The notes: generated by a model from the letters alone, not told the origin. Numbered from the stretch's first letter, positions 43,789-54,135 are shown. The stretch is DNA of 64,000 nt from Nitrosococcus wardiae (GCF_004421105.1 NZ_CP038033.1:1693659-1757658), one strand, 5' to 3'. Numbers and translations: made by a program.

Positions 43789-44673
43789 TTATTCGCGTGC
43801 ATTATTGTAAAAAGGAAGTTTACTCGCCTGGCGGTAAATTCCCTGCTCGGTGATATAGGCACTGATCAAATTTGGGGGCGTAATATCAAAATAAATATTG
43901 CGCAGGGTTATTCCGGGCGGGGATTCAAGGGCCAATTCTTCCGGTGCTTTTTCCTCTAACTGAGCCTGGGTCGGCGAAGCAGATACCCGCTTAAAGGTTT
44001 CGCTGGCCACATAAAAAGGAATATTTTGGTGGCGGGCGGCCAAAGCGAGCAGCAAGGTACCGGCTTTGTTGATCACGGAGCCGTCCTTGAGCAGGGTGTC
44101 TGCGCCCACCACAACCCCCTTGGCCTTTCCTACAAAGAGCCCCATCTGGGCGTCGGTAATCAAGGTAGTAGCAATTCCCCATTCGGACAGCTTTCTGGCT
44201 AGTCTACAGCCTTCCAGGAGCGGCCGAGATTCGGTAATAATGGCGTCCACCCCTTGATCTTTCAATAGCTTAAAAGAAGCCACCACCGTAGAGCTGAGGC
44301 TGTGGGTCATCACCGTCGCGCCCCTACCCACCAGCGCTGCTGTTTGCCGGGCGATGGCCGTGACCGCCTGCTGGGATTGATCCTGTAATTGCTGGGCAAG
44401 GGCCACTATTTTTGGACGCAGGCTGACCACCTCTTCCTGGGGGAAACGAGAGAGGAGGGATTGCCAGCGCCCCACTAGATTTTGGACGGGGGCGATACTG
44501 GGTCGGATTTGCCGGAACTGGTCTGCAAGGAGATTTAATTCGGCGATAAGGTCGCCACAGGTTGTGGCCGGGCTGGTTTGTGCTCGTTCAGCCAGCAAGG
44601 CGAGACTGCGCCGGGCCAATTCGCTGGCCCCATGTTCCCGATCCTCGGCAAGGATTTTTATCTCATCTTTCAT
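43789..44673 (-). CDS. eIF-2B alpha / MtnA / ribose-1,5-bisphosphate isomerase family protein
   Basis: A 294-residue protein from ATG 44673, which overlaps the Nudix gene's stop (ATGA). It has the IF-2B fold: KDEIKILAEDREHGASELAR start, GATVMTHSLSSTVVASFKLL, ITESRPLLEGCRLARKLSEW and VVVGADTLLKDGSVINKAGT. In the isomerases of this family a catalytic Cys follows the His (THC) and an Asp lies in GAD. Here the Asp is present but Cys is Ser (THS), so normal aldose-ketose phosphate isomerisation is doubtful. The tie to a Nudix hydrolase suggests a joint task in sugar or nucleotide phosphate salvage. Confidence 0.85.
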   Translation of the reverse strand: MKDEIKILAEDREHGASELARRSLALLAERAQTSPATTCGDLIAELNLLADQFRQIRPSIAPVQNLVGRWQSLLSRFPQEEVVSLRPKIVALAQQLQDQSQQAVTAIARQTAALVGRGATVMTHSLSSTVVASFKLLKDQGVDAIITESRPLLEGCRLARKLSEWGIATTLITDAQMGLFVGKAKGVVVGADTLLKDGSVINKAGTLLLALAARHQNIPFYVASETFKRVSASPTQAQLEEKAPEELALESPPGITLRNIYFDITPPNLISAYITEQGIYRQASKLPFYNNARE

Positions 44674-45083
44674 AGTGGATAGACTTGAGCAAGGGCAGGA
44701 ACGGTGGAATAATCGGATAATGCTGAGAGGGCTACCCAGCATAACCTGGTGTTTTCCCAATTTAGACGGATGGTCTCGGGATGCTCAACCAGGAACAGGA
44801 AAGGGTGAACTTTCCACAGTACCGGCGAATCAGGGTCATCCACAGAGAGTGGCGGGCCACTCTTGAGCAGGGTAACGTCTGCTCCCTTTAGTCCAGTTTC
44901 TTCTTGGATCTCACGGAGAGCCTGCGCTAGGGGGGTGGGATCTTCTAAATAGCCGCTAATCCCTGACCAGCGTCCCTGATAGCTGCCCACTCGTTGGCTG
45001 CGGCGAACCAACAATATCTTGCCTTGATGTTCCAGAAAAACAGTGACAACTTGGCGGATGGGTTTGGGAGTAGGTGGTTTCAT
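44670..45083 (-). CDS. Nudix hydrolase with divergent Nudix box
   Basis: A 137-residue Nudix-fold protein. RQVVTVFLEHQGKILLVRRS is the first strand and WSGISGYLEDPTPLAQALRE, IQEETGL the Nudix box. The core REIQEETGL is intact and can bind metal, but one residue is missing between the Gly and the Arg compared with GX5EX7REUXEEXGU and the first Glu is not in place. These enzymes split nucleoside diphosphates linked to another moiety. The gene is coupled to the IF-2B-like gene by a four-base overlap and lies 42 bp after ppc, so ppc may share its transcript. Confidence 0.88.
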   Translation of the reverse strand: MKPPTPKPIRQVVTVFLEHQGKILLVRRSQRVGSYQGRWSGISGYLEDPTPLAQALREIQEETGLKGADVTLLKSGPPLSVDDPDSPVLWKVHPFLFLVEHPETIRLNWENTRLCWVALSALSDYSTVPALAQVYPL

Positions 45084-45125
45084 CGCCCTGCTGGATTAGT
45101 CCGGATAATCCATGAACAATTCGGG

Positions 45126-48002
45126 TTAGCCGGTGTTGCGCATCCCTGCGGCAATAGCATTGATAGAACGCAGCAAGGGATCAAGCCAAGCTTGGCGTTC
45201 TACGGGGGTGAGCATGGGGTCACGGGTGCGCTTGAGGAGAGTAAGTTGGATATGGTTGAGGGGGTCCAGGTACGGATCCCGACGCCTCAGGGACAAGGCC
45301 AAGGAGGGGTTTTCCTCCAGCAGCGTGTGAGCTCCCACAATATGGAGTACTTGCGTCACTGTGCGCTGATATTCGGCACTGAGCATGGCAAAGATCCGCT
45401 CTCCCGTTTCAGGATCGAGACACAAATCGGCGTATTGTTGGGCGATGCGCAGCTCGGCCTTAGCCAAAGACATTTGGATATTGCTCAGCATGGCCCGAAA
45501 ATAGGGCCAGTTTTGGTACATGGCCTGGAGTTTTGCGAGGCGATCGGGAGCGCCGGCCCGCCATTGCTCCAAGGCGCTGCCGATACCGTACCAAGCAGGG
45601 AAAGTATGGCGGGCTTGGGCCCAACCAAAGACCCAGGCAATGGCCCGTACTGAGGCCTTGGAGCGATCACCCTTTTTCCGGTGGGAGGGCCGGGAGCCAA
45701 TGTTCAAAAGCCCAATTTCATTGACGGGAGTGGCTTCGTAGAAATAATCTTGGAAACCAGGGGTTTCTTCTGTTAGTGCCCGGTAGGCTCGCTCGCCAGC
45801 TTCGGCTAAAAAATCCATGACCCCGAGATAGTCGCGCTTTTCCTCTTGGGGGGGCTGGACGAGGCAAGCGCTTGCCTTAATCAAGCCGCTTATTCCCATG
45901 TCTAGCTCATAAATGGCAGTCTCGGTGTTGCTGTACCGAGAGGAGAGAACTTCGCCTTGCTCCGTGAATTTGATTTGACCGTGGACCGTACCTCGAGGTT
46001 GGGACAGGATAGCGTCGAAGGTGGGACCGCCACCACGGCCAATGGTCCCCCCCCGGCCATGGAAGATGCGGCAATCTACATCCCGGTCGCTCGTCAGGAC
46101 AGTAACCTTATTTTGTGCTTCATATAGTTTCCAGGAGGAGGCCAGAATTCCCCCATCCTTACAAGAATCTGAGTAGCCAATCATAACCTCTTGCTGGTTA
46201 CCAGAGGCCTGGAGTAGGGCTTGATAACTGGGATCATCGAGCAAGGCAGTCATTACAGGCTCGATATGTTCCAAATCCTCGATAGTTTCAAACAAGGGGG
46301 AGATCTGTAGGTCGCAATGCCATTGACCCTGCTGGTGTTTAGCCAAGCCGGCAAGATGACCTAGGAACATGACCTCTAGGACATGACTGGCGGCATGGGT
46401 CATGGAAATCACGTAGGCACCAAAGACCCGGGGGCTGACCTCCCGGCGCATTTGGGCCATGACATCAAACACTTCAAGGGTTTCGCGAGTAGGGGGAGTC
46501 AGTTGTTCCCGGTCAATGGGGACTCCTTCTTCACGGGCGAGCTGTTCGGAAAGCAGCTGTTGACGTTCGATCTCCGAAAGATCAAGGTAGGTGGGGTGGA
46601 GCCCTGCCTGCTTTACTAATTCAGCAACTGCTTCCGTATGAGAGCGGGATTCCTGGCGAACATCTAGTTTAAGGAGGTAAAAACCAAAGCTTTCTACCAG
46701 GCGAATCAGATCTTGCAGTTCCCCTGCTGCAATATTGCCATCACCATGGCTGATAAGGCTGTCACGAAGGAGGTAAAGATCTTGAAGGAATTGATCCTCA
46801 GAGGGATACCCCACACCACTGGGGGGGCTGAGCCCGCTCTCTGGCTTAAGATGTAGTTCCACTGCCCGTAAATTATCTAGCAGGCGGTAGTGCATTAGGT
46901 AGAGCTTGCGCCGGTAAGGTTCGTGACTAAAGCGAGTAGGATTGCCAAGGAAGGTCTCAGGGCAGTCACTAAGATCCCGATTAATACTGTCTATCAGGGC
47001 TGTGGAGGGTTGGATGAGGGGAATGGAGTGAGTCAGGATGCGCGTCAATTCCGAAATGCGCTCGAGGTAATGCTGCAATGCCATCCGCATTTGCAAGCGC
47101 ACTGCCATGGCAGTGGTCTCCGGTTTGACATTGGGATTGCCGTCTCGATCTCCTCCAATCCAGGATCCAAAGTGCAAAAAGCTGGGGACTCGGATCCTTG
47201 TATTCTCGGAGAGATCATCCCCATAGACTTTATCAATGGCTTCTTCCAGTTGGCGATAGGTTTCGGGGACTGCTTGGAATAAGCTGACTTTAAAGTAAAA
47301 CAGGCCATTAATGATTTCGTCTCGAACCTGGGGTCGGTGAGCCCGTACTTCATCAGTTTTCCAGAGGACTTGAATCTGTCGTTCTAGCTGACGGTGCAGC
47401 GCTTCTTCCTCGCGCTGGCTCAGTCGAGCCTCGTCCAAAAGTTTGTTGGTGAGAAAGATCTTGCGGAGGTGTTCCATTACTGTGCGCCGCTTGGCCTCAG
47501 TAGGATGGGCAGTAATAACAGGAATATAAGCCAGACTATCTAGCAGAATTTGAAGTTGCTCAGGTCCGACTCCAGCATTTCGTACCTCCTGTAGGGTTTC
47601 CTCAAATGAACCCCGCCAAAGAGGTCCCCCCGCATCAATACGGCGTTGCCGCTGGCGGTGTTGGTAAGCCTCCTCGGCAATGTTTGCGAGACTGAAGTAG
47701 ATGCTGAATGCCCGCACCACTTGGGTAATTGTCTCTACATCTAGCTTGCTGATAAGACGCAGCAGCTGGATTCGTTTCTCTGGATTCTCTTTTTTGCGCA
47801 GGTTGATATAGCCTTTACGCAAAGCCTCCACAGCGGCGAATATTTTTTCCCCTGATTGGGCTTGGATGACTTGGCCCAGTAGGTTGCCAAAAAGCTTGAC
47901 TCGGGCACGCAATTCCTTATCGCGCCAGGAAGTAGCATGTTTGGCTTGCTCTGAGGGCGCAGAAGTTATTGGCGCGGGTTGGGCTTCAGAGGTCTGTTTC
48001 AT
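45126..48002 (-). CDS. ppc: Phosphoenolpyruvate carboxylase
   Basis: A 958-residue enzyme from ATG 48002 (a GTG four codons upstream is possible). Catalytic His in YIPVITAHPTEAKRRTVMEH, the phosphate site FHGRGGTIGRGGGP, GYSDSCKDGGILAS, FGSWIGGDRDGNPNV, and the C-terminal MRNTG that is always last. It adds bicarbonate to PEP to give oxaloacetate, refilling the citric-acid cycle. It lies in one direction with glgA upstream (100 bp, with an 11-bp inverted repeat between) and the Nudix/IF-2B pair downstream. Confidence 0.97.
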   Translation of the reverse strand: MKQTSEAQPAPITSAPSEQAKHATSWRDKELRARVKLFGNLLGQVIQAQSGEKIFAAVEALRKGYINLRKKENPEKRIQLLRLISKLDVETITQVVRAFSIYFSLANIAEEAYQHRQRQRRIDAGGPLWRGSFEETLQEVRNAGVGPEQLQILLDSLAYIPVITAHPTEAKRRTVMEHLRKIFLTNKLLDEARLSQREEEALHRQLERQIQVLWKTDEVRAHRPQVRDEIINGLFYFKVSLFQAVPETYRQLEEAIDKVYGDDLSENTRIRVPSFLHFGSWIGGDRDGNPNVKPETTAMAVRLQMRMALQHYLERISELTRILTHSIPLIQPSTALIDSINRDLSDCPETFLGNPTRFSHEPYRRKLYLMHYRLLDNLRAVELHLKPESGLSPPSGVGYPSEDQFLQDLYLLRDSLISHGDGNIAAGELQDLIRLVESFGFYLLKLDVRQESRSHTEAVAELVKQAGLHPTYLDLSEIERQQLLSEQLAREEGVPIDREQLTPPTRETLEVFDVMAQMRREVSPRVFGAYVISMTHAASHVLEVMFLGHLAGLAKHQQGQWHCDLQISPLFETIEDLEHIEPVMTALLDDPSYQALLQASGNQQEVMIGYSDSCKDGGILASSWKLYEAQNKVTVLTSDRDVDCRIFHGRGGTIGRGGGPTFDAILSQPRGTVHGQIKFTEQGEVLSSRYSNTETAIYELDMGISGLIKASACLVQPPQEEKRDYLGVMDFLAEAGERAYRALTEETPGFQDYFYEATPVNEIGLLNIGSRPSHRKKGDRSKASVRAIAWVFGWAQARHTFPAWYGIGSALEQWRAGAPDRLAKLQAMYQNWPYFRAMLSNIQMSLAKAELRIAQQYADLCLDPETGERIFAMLSAEYQRTVTQVLHIVGAHTLLEENPSLALSLRRRDPYLDPLNHIQLTLLKRTRDPMLTPVERQAWLDPLLRSINAIAAGMRNTG

Positions 48003-48039
48003 AATGGATATCACTATAGCCTATGTAGCTTGGTCTGGC

Positions 48040-48074
48040 GCATCTGGCCTCATGGGGTATCATAGGCCAGATGC
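48040..48074. repeat. Perfect 11-bp inverted repeat between glgA and ppc
   Basis: GCATCTGGCCT (48040-48050), a 13-base loop, AGGCCAGATGC (48064-48074). The stem is strong in RNA but no T-run follows on either strand, so it may be a processing or attenuator hairpin or a protein site rather than a factor-independent terminator. Confidence 0.6.
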
Positions 48075-48101
48075 ACCCCTATTTATACTTTGGCATGGGG
48101 C

Positions 48102-49550
48102 TTAACTTGGGACGAGCCGGCGATAAAGGTTGAGATAGGCCTTAGCACTGGCTTGCCAGCTAAAGTCCTGTTCCATGCCGGTCAGGGCGAGTTGGCGCCA
48201 TAAGCTGCGCTGATTATACAAAGTCAATGCCCGTTGGATGGTAGCAAGCAGCCTGGAGGGGGTAGGCTCTGTAAAGATAAAGCCTGTGGCCCGTCCCCGG
48301 CGGAGGTTTTCTTCGGTTGCGTCTACCACGGTATCGGAAAGACCACCAGTGCAGCGCACAATCGGCACAGTACCATAACGTAAGGCGTAAAGTTGGGTCA
48401 GGCCGCAGGGCTCAAAGCGAGAGGGCATGAGGAAGATATCAGCGCCAGCTTGGATACCATGGGCGAGCCGTTCGTCATAGTGGATGGATAACCCCATTTG
48501 CTGGGGGTAGCGGGAAGCAAGTTGTCGCAGGGCATTCTCATAGTCTTCATCGCCTTGGCCTAAAAAAACCACTTGAATCTTTTCAGAGAGTAGCTCAGGT
48601 AAGGCCCTGAGGATAAGGTCAATTCCTTTTTGTTCTACTAACCGCCCGACAAAACCCAGCAAGGGGATAGTTTCGTCTTCAAGTAAGCCATAGTGGCGCT
48701 GCAGTGCCAACTTGTTAAAAGCTTTATGGGGCCAACAGCTTTGGTTATAGGGTTTTTCGAGGAAAGAATCGTGGGCTGGGTCCCAATGTTGATAATCCGC
48801 GCCATTGAGAATGCCAGTAAGGCGTTCTGTCCGCCTGCGAAGCACGCCGTCCAGGCCGCACCCAAACTCTGGGGTCAGGATTTCCTGGGCATAGGTAGGG
48901 CTGACAGTGGTAAGCCAATCGGCAAACACCAGTCCCCCCTTGATAAAGGAAAATTGATGGTGAAATTCTAAAGCATCCGGTGACCACCACCTCGGGGGCA
49001 GTTTTAAGGCTTTGAACTGCTGGCGCGGGAATACTCCTTGGTAAGAGAGATTATGAATAGTGAATAGGGTTGCAGGTCGGTTTTTTGCTTGGGTGAGAAG
49101 CGGAGGCAGCAACCCTGTTTGCCAATCATTACAGTGGATGATATCAGGTTGTCGACCCAATGCTGGATGATTCGCAAAGGCAACAATAGCTTGGCAGAAA
49201 GTGGCAAAACGTGCGGCATTATCTGGCCAATCTTGGCCGTTCTCGTCTACATAAGGATTACCTGGCCGGTCAAAGTGTTCAGGACTGTCTACCAACCAGA
49301 TTGGGTTTGGCCCCTCGGGGAGTTGGCTTTTTAAGATACGAACGGGCTCTGGTGCTGAGGGAATCTGCAAACAGGCCACTTCTGTCAAGTTTTCAAGACG
49401 AGTTTTGCAGGCAGGGTAGGCTGGTAGGATAATGCCTACATCCTGCCCTAGATGGGCGAGCTCCACCGGCAAGGTGCCGGCAACATCAGCCAAACCGCCA
49501 GTTTTAATTAGAGGATGGACTTCACTGCTTGCAAAAAGAATTTTATACAC
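48102..49550 (-). CDS. glgA: Glycogen synthase (ADP-glucose type, GT5)
   Basis: A 482-residue enzyme. I place the start at GTG 49550 because VYKILFASSEVHPLIKTGGL is the usual GlgA N terminus and CGAGGCATCAAA gives a spaced ribosome site; a TTG seven codons further up is less likely. IKTGGLADVAGTLP is the ADP-glucose-binding KxGGL motif, and FVGRLVEQKGIDLILRALP and PCGLTQLYALRYGTVPIVR the GT-B donor site with the Glu/Cys pattern. It elongates alpha-1,4-glucan. No other glycogen genes are near. Confidence 0.95.
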   Translation of the reverse strand: MYKILFASSEVHPLIKTGGLADVAGTLPVELAHLGQDVGIILPAYPACKTRLENLTEVACLQIPSAPEPVRILKSQLPEGPNPIWLVDSPEHFDRPGNPYVDENGQDWPDNAARFATFCQAIVAFANHPALGRQPDIIHCNDWQTGLLPPLLTQAKNRPATLFTIHNLSYQGVFPRQQFKALKLPPRWWSPDALEFHHQFSFIKGGLVFADWLTTVSPTYAQEILTPEFGCGLDGVLRRRTERLTGILNGADYQHWDPAHDSFLEKPYNQSCWPHKAFNKLALQRHYGLLEDETIPLLGFVGRLVEQKGIDLILRALPELLSEKIQVVFLGQGDEDYENALRQLASRYPQQMGLSIHYDERLAHGIQAGADIFLMPSRFEPCGLTQLYALRYGTVPIVRCTGGLSDTVVDATEENLRRGRATGFIFTEPTPSRLLATIQRALTLYNQRSLWRQLALTGMEQDFSWQASAKAYLNLYRRLVPS

Positions 49551-49962
49551 TTTGATGCCTCGAAAGATCAAAAAGCTTATTCGGCCACAAGGTGTATGCC
49601 ATTAACATTAGACAGATTATTTTTAATATTTTTGTTTTTAAAAATGGAAAATTAAGCTTAAGGTATAGCGATTATACTCGCACCAGGAGGCTAGTTTTTT
49701 AGGCAAATACAAATTGCCTGTAAAACTAGGCATATGTTTTCAACAAAAGCTCATCAGTATACCAAAATTTAATGTCATGTGCTAACCCAAGCATTTAGAA
49801 TGCCTGCGCTGGCAGGCTGCTACATTAGCTAGATGCTATATATTTTATATTCCAGAGTGGGTCTTGCTTCCTACTGAGCGAACAGGTGAGGATTCTGAGA
49901 AAGGCGAGCTTAATCAGGCTACAGATTCCTTATGGTCTTTATCGTTGCCAGGCGAGGTTGAT
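49551..49962. other. About 410-bp spacer between glgA and zwf
   Basis: Divergent upstream regions of glgA (minus) and zwf (plus). It holds an imperfect inverted repeat at 49691-49729, CTAGTTTT-TT-AGGCAA / TTGCCT-GT-AAAACTAG, possibly a regulator site. A TTG at 49864 is in frame with zwf, but the added 33 residues are not part of the family. No gene is supported. Confidence 0.45.
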
Positions 49963-51435
49963 ATGCTCGAATCGTGTACCTTCGTAATTTTCGGTGCTAC
50001 CGGTAATCTAAGCCGTAATAAGCTATTACCTGCGCTCTATCATTTGGAGGTGGAGCAACAATTGCCCAATAAAATGGCAATTGTCGGTCTTGGACGTCAA
50101 GATTGGAATATTGAGCACTGGCGTCAATGGGTGGCTGAAGAGATCGAATCCAAGGCGAGGGGCGGATTAGATAAGGCGATTTTAGCCCGTTTTCAACAAC
50201 GGCTGTATTATTTTCAGGGAGATCTTACGGAAGGGAACACCTACCATCAGCTTAGGGCCTACCTGGAAGGAGAATCTCAGGCCTTTCCTGGCAATATAGT
50301 GTTCTATATGTCCATTCGCCCAGCAGAATTCGGAGTGGTTTCCGATAATCTAGGGATGGTGGGCCTTAACTCAGAAAAAGATGGTTGGCGGCGGTTGGTG
50401 GTGGAAAAACCTTTTGGCTATGATCTGGAAAGTGCCGAAAGCCTGGAAACTCGGCTGCATCGATGTTTTGCCGAGCGTCAAATCTTTCGCATCGACCATT
50501 ACTTGGGGAAGGGAACGGTGCAGAATGTGTTTGTTTTCCGCTTTGCTAATTTGATGCTTGAACCCCTCTGGAACCGTAATTATATTGATCACATTCAAAT
50601 CACCCATGCGGAAACACGGGGGCTTGAGGGGCGGGCAGGGTATTACGAAGGGACCGGTGCCTTACGAGATATGATCCAAAGTCACCTTCTACAGATGCTT
50701 GCCCTCGTGGCAATGGAACCGCCGCCGAGTATGGATCCAGAATCCTTGCGGGATGAGAAAGTCAAGGTATTAAAGTCCATCCGCCCTATTCCTGCAAGTG
50801 CTGTCAATGCTCATGCTTTTCGGGCTCAGTATGCACCCGGCACCCTCCAGAATGAAAAAGTGCTAGGCTATTTGGACGAAAAAGGGGTCGCCGAGGATAG
50901 TACGACGGAGACTTATGCGGCCCTCAAGCTTTATATCGATAATTGGCGCTGGCGTGGTGTGCCGTTTTATTTGCGCACGGGCAAACGGATGGCCACCACC
51001 ACCTCCCAGATCTCGATCCGTTTTAAACATGTGCCTCAACAGCTATTTCGCCAAACCCCCATCCATCGCATCGAACCCAATTGGCTCTTGCTCGGTATCC
51101 AACCTAATGAGTGCCTACGGCTTGAATTACAGGTTAAAGAGCCAGGGCTGGAAATGCGGGCCTACACCACGACCCTGGATGCCGCCTACTGCAGTCAAGG
51201 GGAAATTAAATTGGATGCCTATGAGGCGCTGCTTTTGGATGTCATTGAGGGGGACAATTCTCTATTTTTGCGTTATGACGAAGTGCGCTGGGCCTGGCGG
51301 GTGGTTGATCCCATCCTTAAGGTGTGGGCAAGTGAGCGGGAGTTTATCCATAGTTATGGGGCGGGCAGTTGGGGACCGTCTGAAACCTCGCGCCTGTTTG
51401 ACCGTGATGACCAACGCTGGCGGAATACTCTTTAG
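49963..51435 (+). CDS. zwf: Glucose-6-phosphate 1-dehydrogenase
   Basis: A 490-residue enzyme; ATG 49963 is chosen because GGCGAGGTTGAT gives a good ribosome site and [20 protein letters not shown] is the NADP-binding N terminus (GxxGxL). The substrate-site motif [20 protein letters not shown] is intact, as are [16 protein letters not shown] and [11 protein letters not shown]. It makes 6-phosphogluconolactone and NADPH. Its TAG stop coincides with the first bases of dispersed repeat copy B. The usual partners pgl and gnd are not in the window. Confidence 0.96.
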   Translation: MLESCTFVIFGATGNLSRNKLLPALYHLEVEQQLPNKMAIVGLGRQDWNIEHWRQWVAEEIESKARGGLDKAILARFQQRLYYFQGDLTEGNTYHQLRAYLEGESQAFPGNIVFYMSIRPAEFGVVSDNLGMVGLNSEKDGWRRLVVEKPFGYDLESAESLETRLHRCFAERQIFRIDHYLGKGTVQNVFVFRFANLMLEPLWNRNYIDHIQITHAETRGLEGRAGYYEGTGALRDMIQSHLLQMLALVAMEPPPSMDPESLRDEKVKVLKSIRPIPASAVNAHAFRAQYAPGTLQNEKVLGYLDEKGVAEDSTTETYAALKLYIDNWRWRGVPFYLRTGKRMATTTSQISIRFKHVPQQLFRQTPIHRIEPNWLLLGIQPNECLRLELQVKEPGLEMRAYTTTLDAAYCSQGEIKLDAYEALLLDVIEGDNSLFLRYDEVRWAWRVVDPILKVWASEREFIHSYGAGSWGPSETSRLFDRDDQRWRNTL

Positions 51436-51621
51436 CCTGGATTCTTCACCACTAAGACACAAAGGACGCGAAGATAGAAGAATCTAAGTCAGTTGAGAGA
51501 GATTACGGGAGATATTCCTTAGTTATATAGAGGTTAATAAAGCCAACGATTTTAATCTATTTTAAGGTTTTGATTTCTTTATGCCCTTCGTGCCTTTGTG
51601 GTGATCTCATGAATTATACGG
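51436..51621 (+). repeat. Dispersed MITE-like repeat, copy B
   Basis: Starts CCTGGATTCTTCACCACTAA at the zwf stop codon, contains CAGTTGAGAGAGATTA and a run ending CTTCGTGCCTTTGTGGTGAT, CTCATGAATTATACGG. It is the inverted counterpart of copy A (40775-40897) and shares both ends with copy C. It fills most of the zwf-rfbB gap. Confidence 0.7.
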
Positions 51622-51638
51622 GTTAGAGATAAAAGTCT

Positions 51639-52715
51639 ATGACGCAACAAACACTTCTGATCACAGGGGGGGCTGGTTTTATCGGCTCTGCCGTAGTACG
51701 GCATTTCATTGAAAACACAAACCAAAAGGTGATTAATGTGGATAAACTCACCTATGCCGGTAATGTGGAGTCCTTGGAATCTATCGCCTCCCATCCCCGC
51801 TATGAATTTGTTCATGCCGATATCTGTGATGGGGAGGCGATGGCGCAGTTATTTGCCCAATATCGGCCCCATGCCGTGCTGCACTTGGCTGCCGAATCCC
51901 ATGTGGATCGCTCCATTGATAGTCCGGTGGATTTTATCAATACCAATATTGCAGGGACTTATACCTTACTGGAAACGGCCCTAGATTATTGGCGAAAACT
52001 CGATAAGAGTGCCCAAGCCCAGTTTCGCTTTCACCATATTTCCACCGATGAGGTTTTTGGCTCTTTAGGTGAAACGGGCTTATTTCGGGAAGACTCACCC
52101 TATCAACCCAATTCACCCTATGCAGCGAGCAAAGCCGCTTCTGATCACCTGGTGAGGGCGTGGCATCATACTTACGGATTGCCGGTTTTAATCACAAATT
52201 GTTCCAATAATTATGGCCCTTACCAATTTCCGGAAAAGCTCATTCCCCTTATGGTGCTTAATGGGATTGAGGGTAAACCCCTCCCTATTTATGGCGCGGG
52301 TGACAATGTGCGGGATTGGCTTTTTGTGGAAGACCATGTGCGAGCTTTGCAAATCGTCCTGGCTCAGGGGCAGCCGGGAGAAACCTATAATATTGGTGGC
52401 CATAACGAACAGACCAATATCGAAGTGGTGGGGCTCATTTGTCGGCTGCTTGATGAGTTGCTTCCCGAGTCCCCCCATCGGCCCCATTGTTCTCTCATCA
52501 CTTTTGTGTCGGACCGACCGGGTCATGATCGACGGTATGCTATTGATGCGGGAAAGATCGCCCGTGAATTAGGTTGGAGACCGCGGGAAACCTTCGAGAC
52601 CGGGCTACGCAAGACCCTTCAATGGTATTTGGATAATCAGAATTGGTGTCAGCGGGTACTTGATGGTCGCTATCGTCGAGAGCGTTTGGGCACTAGGGGG
52701 CAAGCCTATGCGTAA
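51639..52715 (+). CDS. rfbB: dTDP-glucose 4,6-dehydratase
   Basis: A 358-residue short-chain-dehydrogenase-fold enzyme: [16 protein letters not shown] (NAD-binding GxxGxxG), [28 protein letters not shown] (the TDE catalytic triplet) and [15 protein letters not shown] (YxxxK). It converts dTDP-glucose to dTDP-4-keto-6-deoxyglucose, step two of dTDP-L-rhamnose synthesis. Four rfb genes follow each other with overlaps or tiny gaps, so they form one operon. Start at ATG 51639 just after repeat copy B. Confidence 0.97.
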   Translation: MTQQTLLITGGAGFIGSAVVRHFIENTNQKVINVDKLTYAGNVESLESIASHPRYEFVHADICDGEAMAQLFAQYRPHAVLHLAAESHVDRSIDSPVDFINTNIAGTYTLLETALDYWRKLDKSAQAQFRFHHISTDEVFGSLGETGLFREDSPYQPNSPYAASKAASDHLVRAWHHTYGLPVLITNCSNNYGPYQFPEKLIPLMVLNGIEGKPLPIYGAGDNVRDWLFVEDHVRALQIVLAQGQPGETYNIGGHNEQTNIEVVGLICRLLDELLPESPHRPHCSLITFVSDRPGHDRRYAIDAGKIARELGWRPRETFETGLRKTLQWYLDNQNWCQRVLDGRYRRERLGTRGQAYA

Positions 52716-53586
52716 GGGAATCATTCTTGCTGGGGGGTCAGGGACCCGGTTATATCCCGTCACGCAGCCGGTTTGTAAGCAACTGCTACCTGTCTATGAC
52801 AAGCCAATGATCTACTATCCCCTCTCGGTATTAATGCTAGCGGGTATCCGGCAGATTTTGGTGATTTCCACCCCCCAGGATTTGCCTCGTATCGAACACT
52901 TATTGGGGGATGGTTCCCAATGGGGATTGAGTTTTTCCTATCGGGTGCAGCCTCGGCCCGAGGGAATTGCACAAGCTTTTATCCTTGCCAAAGACTTCAT
53001 TAGGGGGGAGCCTTGTGCCTTGATACTTGGAGACAATATTTTCCATGGGGACGATCTTTCTTTACTGCTTCAAGGGGCCGCCGAGCGGGATTCGGGAGCC
53101 ACAGTATTTGCTTATCCTGTTCATGATCCAGAGCGCTACGGGGTTGTCGAATTTGAAGATGGCCATAAGGTTTTGAGCATTGAGGAAAAACCTGCCGTAC
53201 CCAAATCTCGTTATGCGGTGACAGGGCTGTATTTTTATAATGAGCAAGTGGTGGAAATAGCAGAATCCCTGAATCCCTCAACCCGGGGAGAACTGGAGAT
53301 CACGGATGTTAATCGACATTACTTAAAACAAGGGCAACTATTTGTGGAAGTGATGAGCCGGGGGATGGCTTGGCTTGATACCGGTACCCATGACTCCCTG
53401 TTAGATGCCGCTTTATTCATCCATACCATTGAAAAACGCCAAGGGCTGAAGATTGCTTGTCCCGAAGAGATTGCCTATCGAATGGGCTATATCTGCGATT
53501 CAGAGTTAGAGCGCTTGGCCGGACCGCTGCAAAAAAGCGGTTATGGTGACTATTTGTTGAATTTATTGCGTGAAAAAGTTTATTAA
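52708..53586 (+). CDS. rfbA: Glucose-1-phosphate thymidylyltransferase
   Basis: A 292-residue enzyme from ATG 52708, eight bp inside the end of rfbB; an open frame reaches further left but only within rfb[21 protein letters not shown] carries the nucleotidyltransferase signature GGxGTRL, followed by [32 protein letters not shown] and [20 protein letters not shown] give the metal and sugar sites. It joins dTTP and glucose 1-phosphate, step one of dTDP-rhamnose synthesis. Confidence 0.97.
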   Translation: MRKGIILAGGSGTRLYPVTQPVCKQLLPVYDKPMIYYPLSVLMLAGIRQILVISTPQDLPRIEHLLGDGSQWGLSFSYRVQPRPEGIAQAFILAKDFIRGEPCALILGDNIFHGDDLSLLLQGAAERDSGATVFAYPVHDPERYGVVEFEDGHKVLSIEEKPAVPKSRYAVTGLYFYNEQVVEIAESLNPSTRGELEITDVNRHYLKQGQLFVEVMSRGMAWLDTGTHDSLLDAALFIHTIEKRQGLKIACPEEIAYRMGYICDSELERLAGPLQKSGYGDYLLNLLREKVY

Positions 53587-53592
53587 ATACCC

Positions 53593-54135
53593 ATGAAAGC
53601 TAAGCCAACTAAGCTCCCCGAGGTTTTACTCCTTGAACCCCGTGTCTTTGGTGACAAGCGGGGCTTTTTCTTTGAAAGCTATAACAAGATAGCTTTTGCG
53701 GCAGCTACCGATATTCAGGCCGAGTTTGTACAAGACAATCATTCTTGCTCGGCAAGGCACGTCCTACGAGGTTTACACTACCAGATTCGGCAGCCCCAAG
53801 GTAAATTAGTTCGGGTCGTCGCGGGTGAAGTCTTTGATGTGGCCGTTGATCTACGGCGCAGTTCTCCTAGTTTGGGTCAGTGGGTTGGTTGCCACCTCTC
53901 GGCGGAAAATAAGTGCCAGCTCTGGGTTCCGGAAGGGTTTGCCCACGGTTTTTTGGTATTAAGTGAGTGTGCGGAGTTCTTATATAAGACTACGGACTAC
54001 TATGCCCCGGAGTACGAGCGTTGCATTCGCTGGGACGATCCGGATCTGGCCATAGACTGGCCTTTGGAGGGGGCTCCGTTGGTGTCCCTCAAGGATCAAG
54101 CCGGTGTTGCTTTTAAAGAGGCGGAGCTGTTCTGA
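53593..54135 (+). CDS. rfbC: dTDP-4-dehydrorhamnose 3,5-epimerase
   Basis: A 180-residue cupin-fold enzyme. RVFGDKRGFFFESYN is the N-terminal motif, FVQDNHSCSARHVLRGLHYQ holds the active-site His, and VPEGFAHGFLVLSECAEFLY and TDYYAPEYERCIRWDDPDL complete the site. It epimerises C3 and C5 of the 4-keto sugar. Only 6 bp after rfbA; its TGA shares an A with the rfbD ATG. Confidence 0.96.
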   Translation: MKAKPTKLPEVLLLEPRVFGDKRGFFFESYNKIAFAAATDIQAEFVQDNHSCSARHVLRGLHYQIRQPQGKLVRVVAGEVFDVAVDLRRSSPSLGQWVGCHLSAENKCQLWVPEGFAHGFLVLSECAEFLYKTTDYYAPEYERCIRWDDPDLAIDWPLEGAPLVSLKDQAGVAFKEAELF

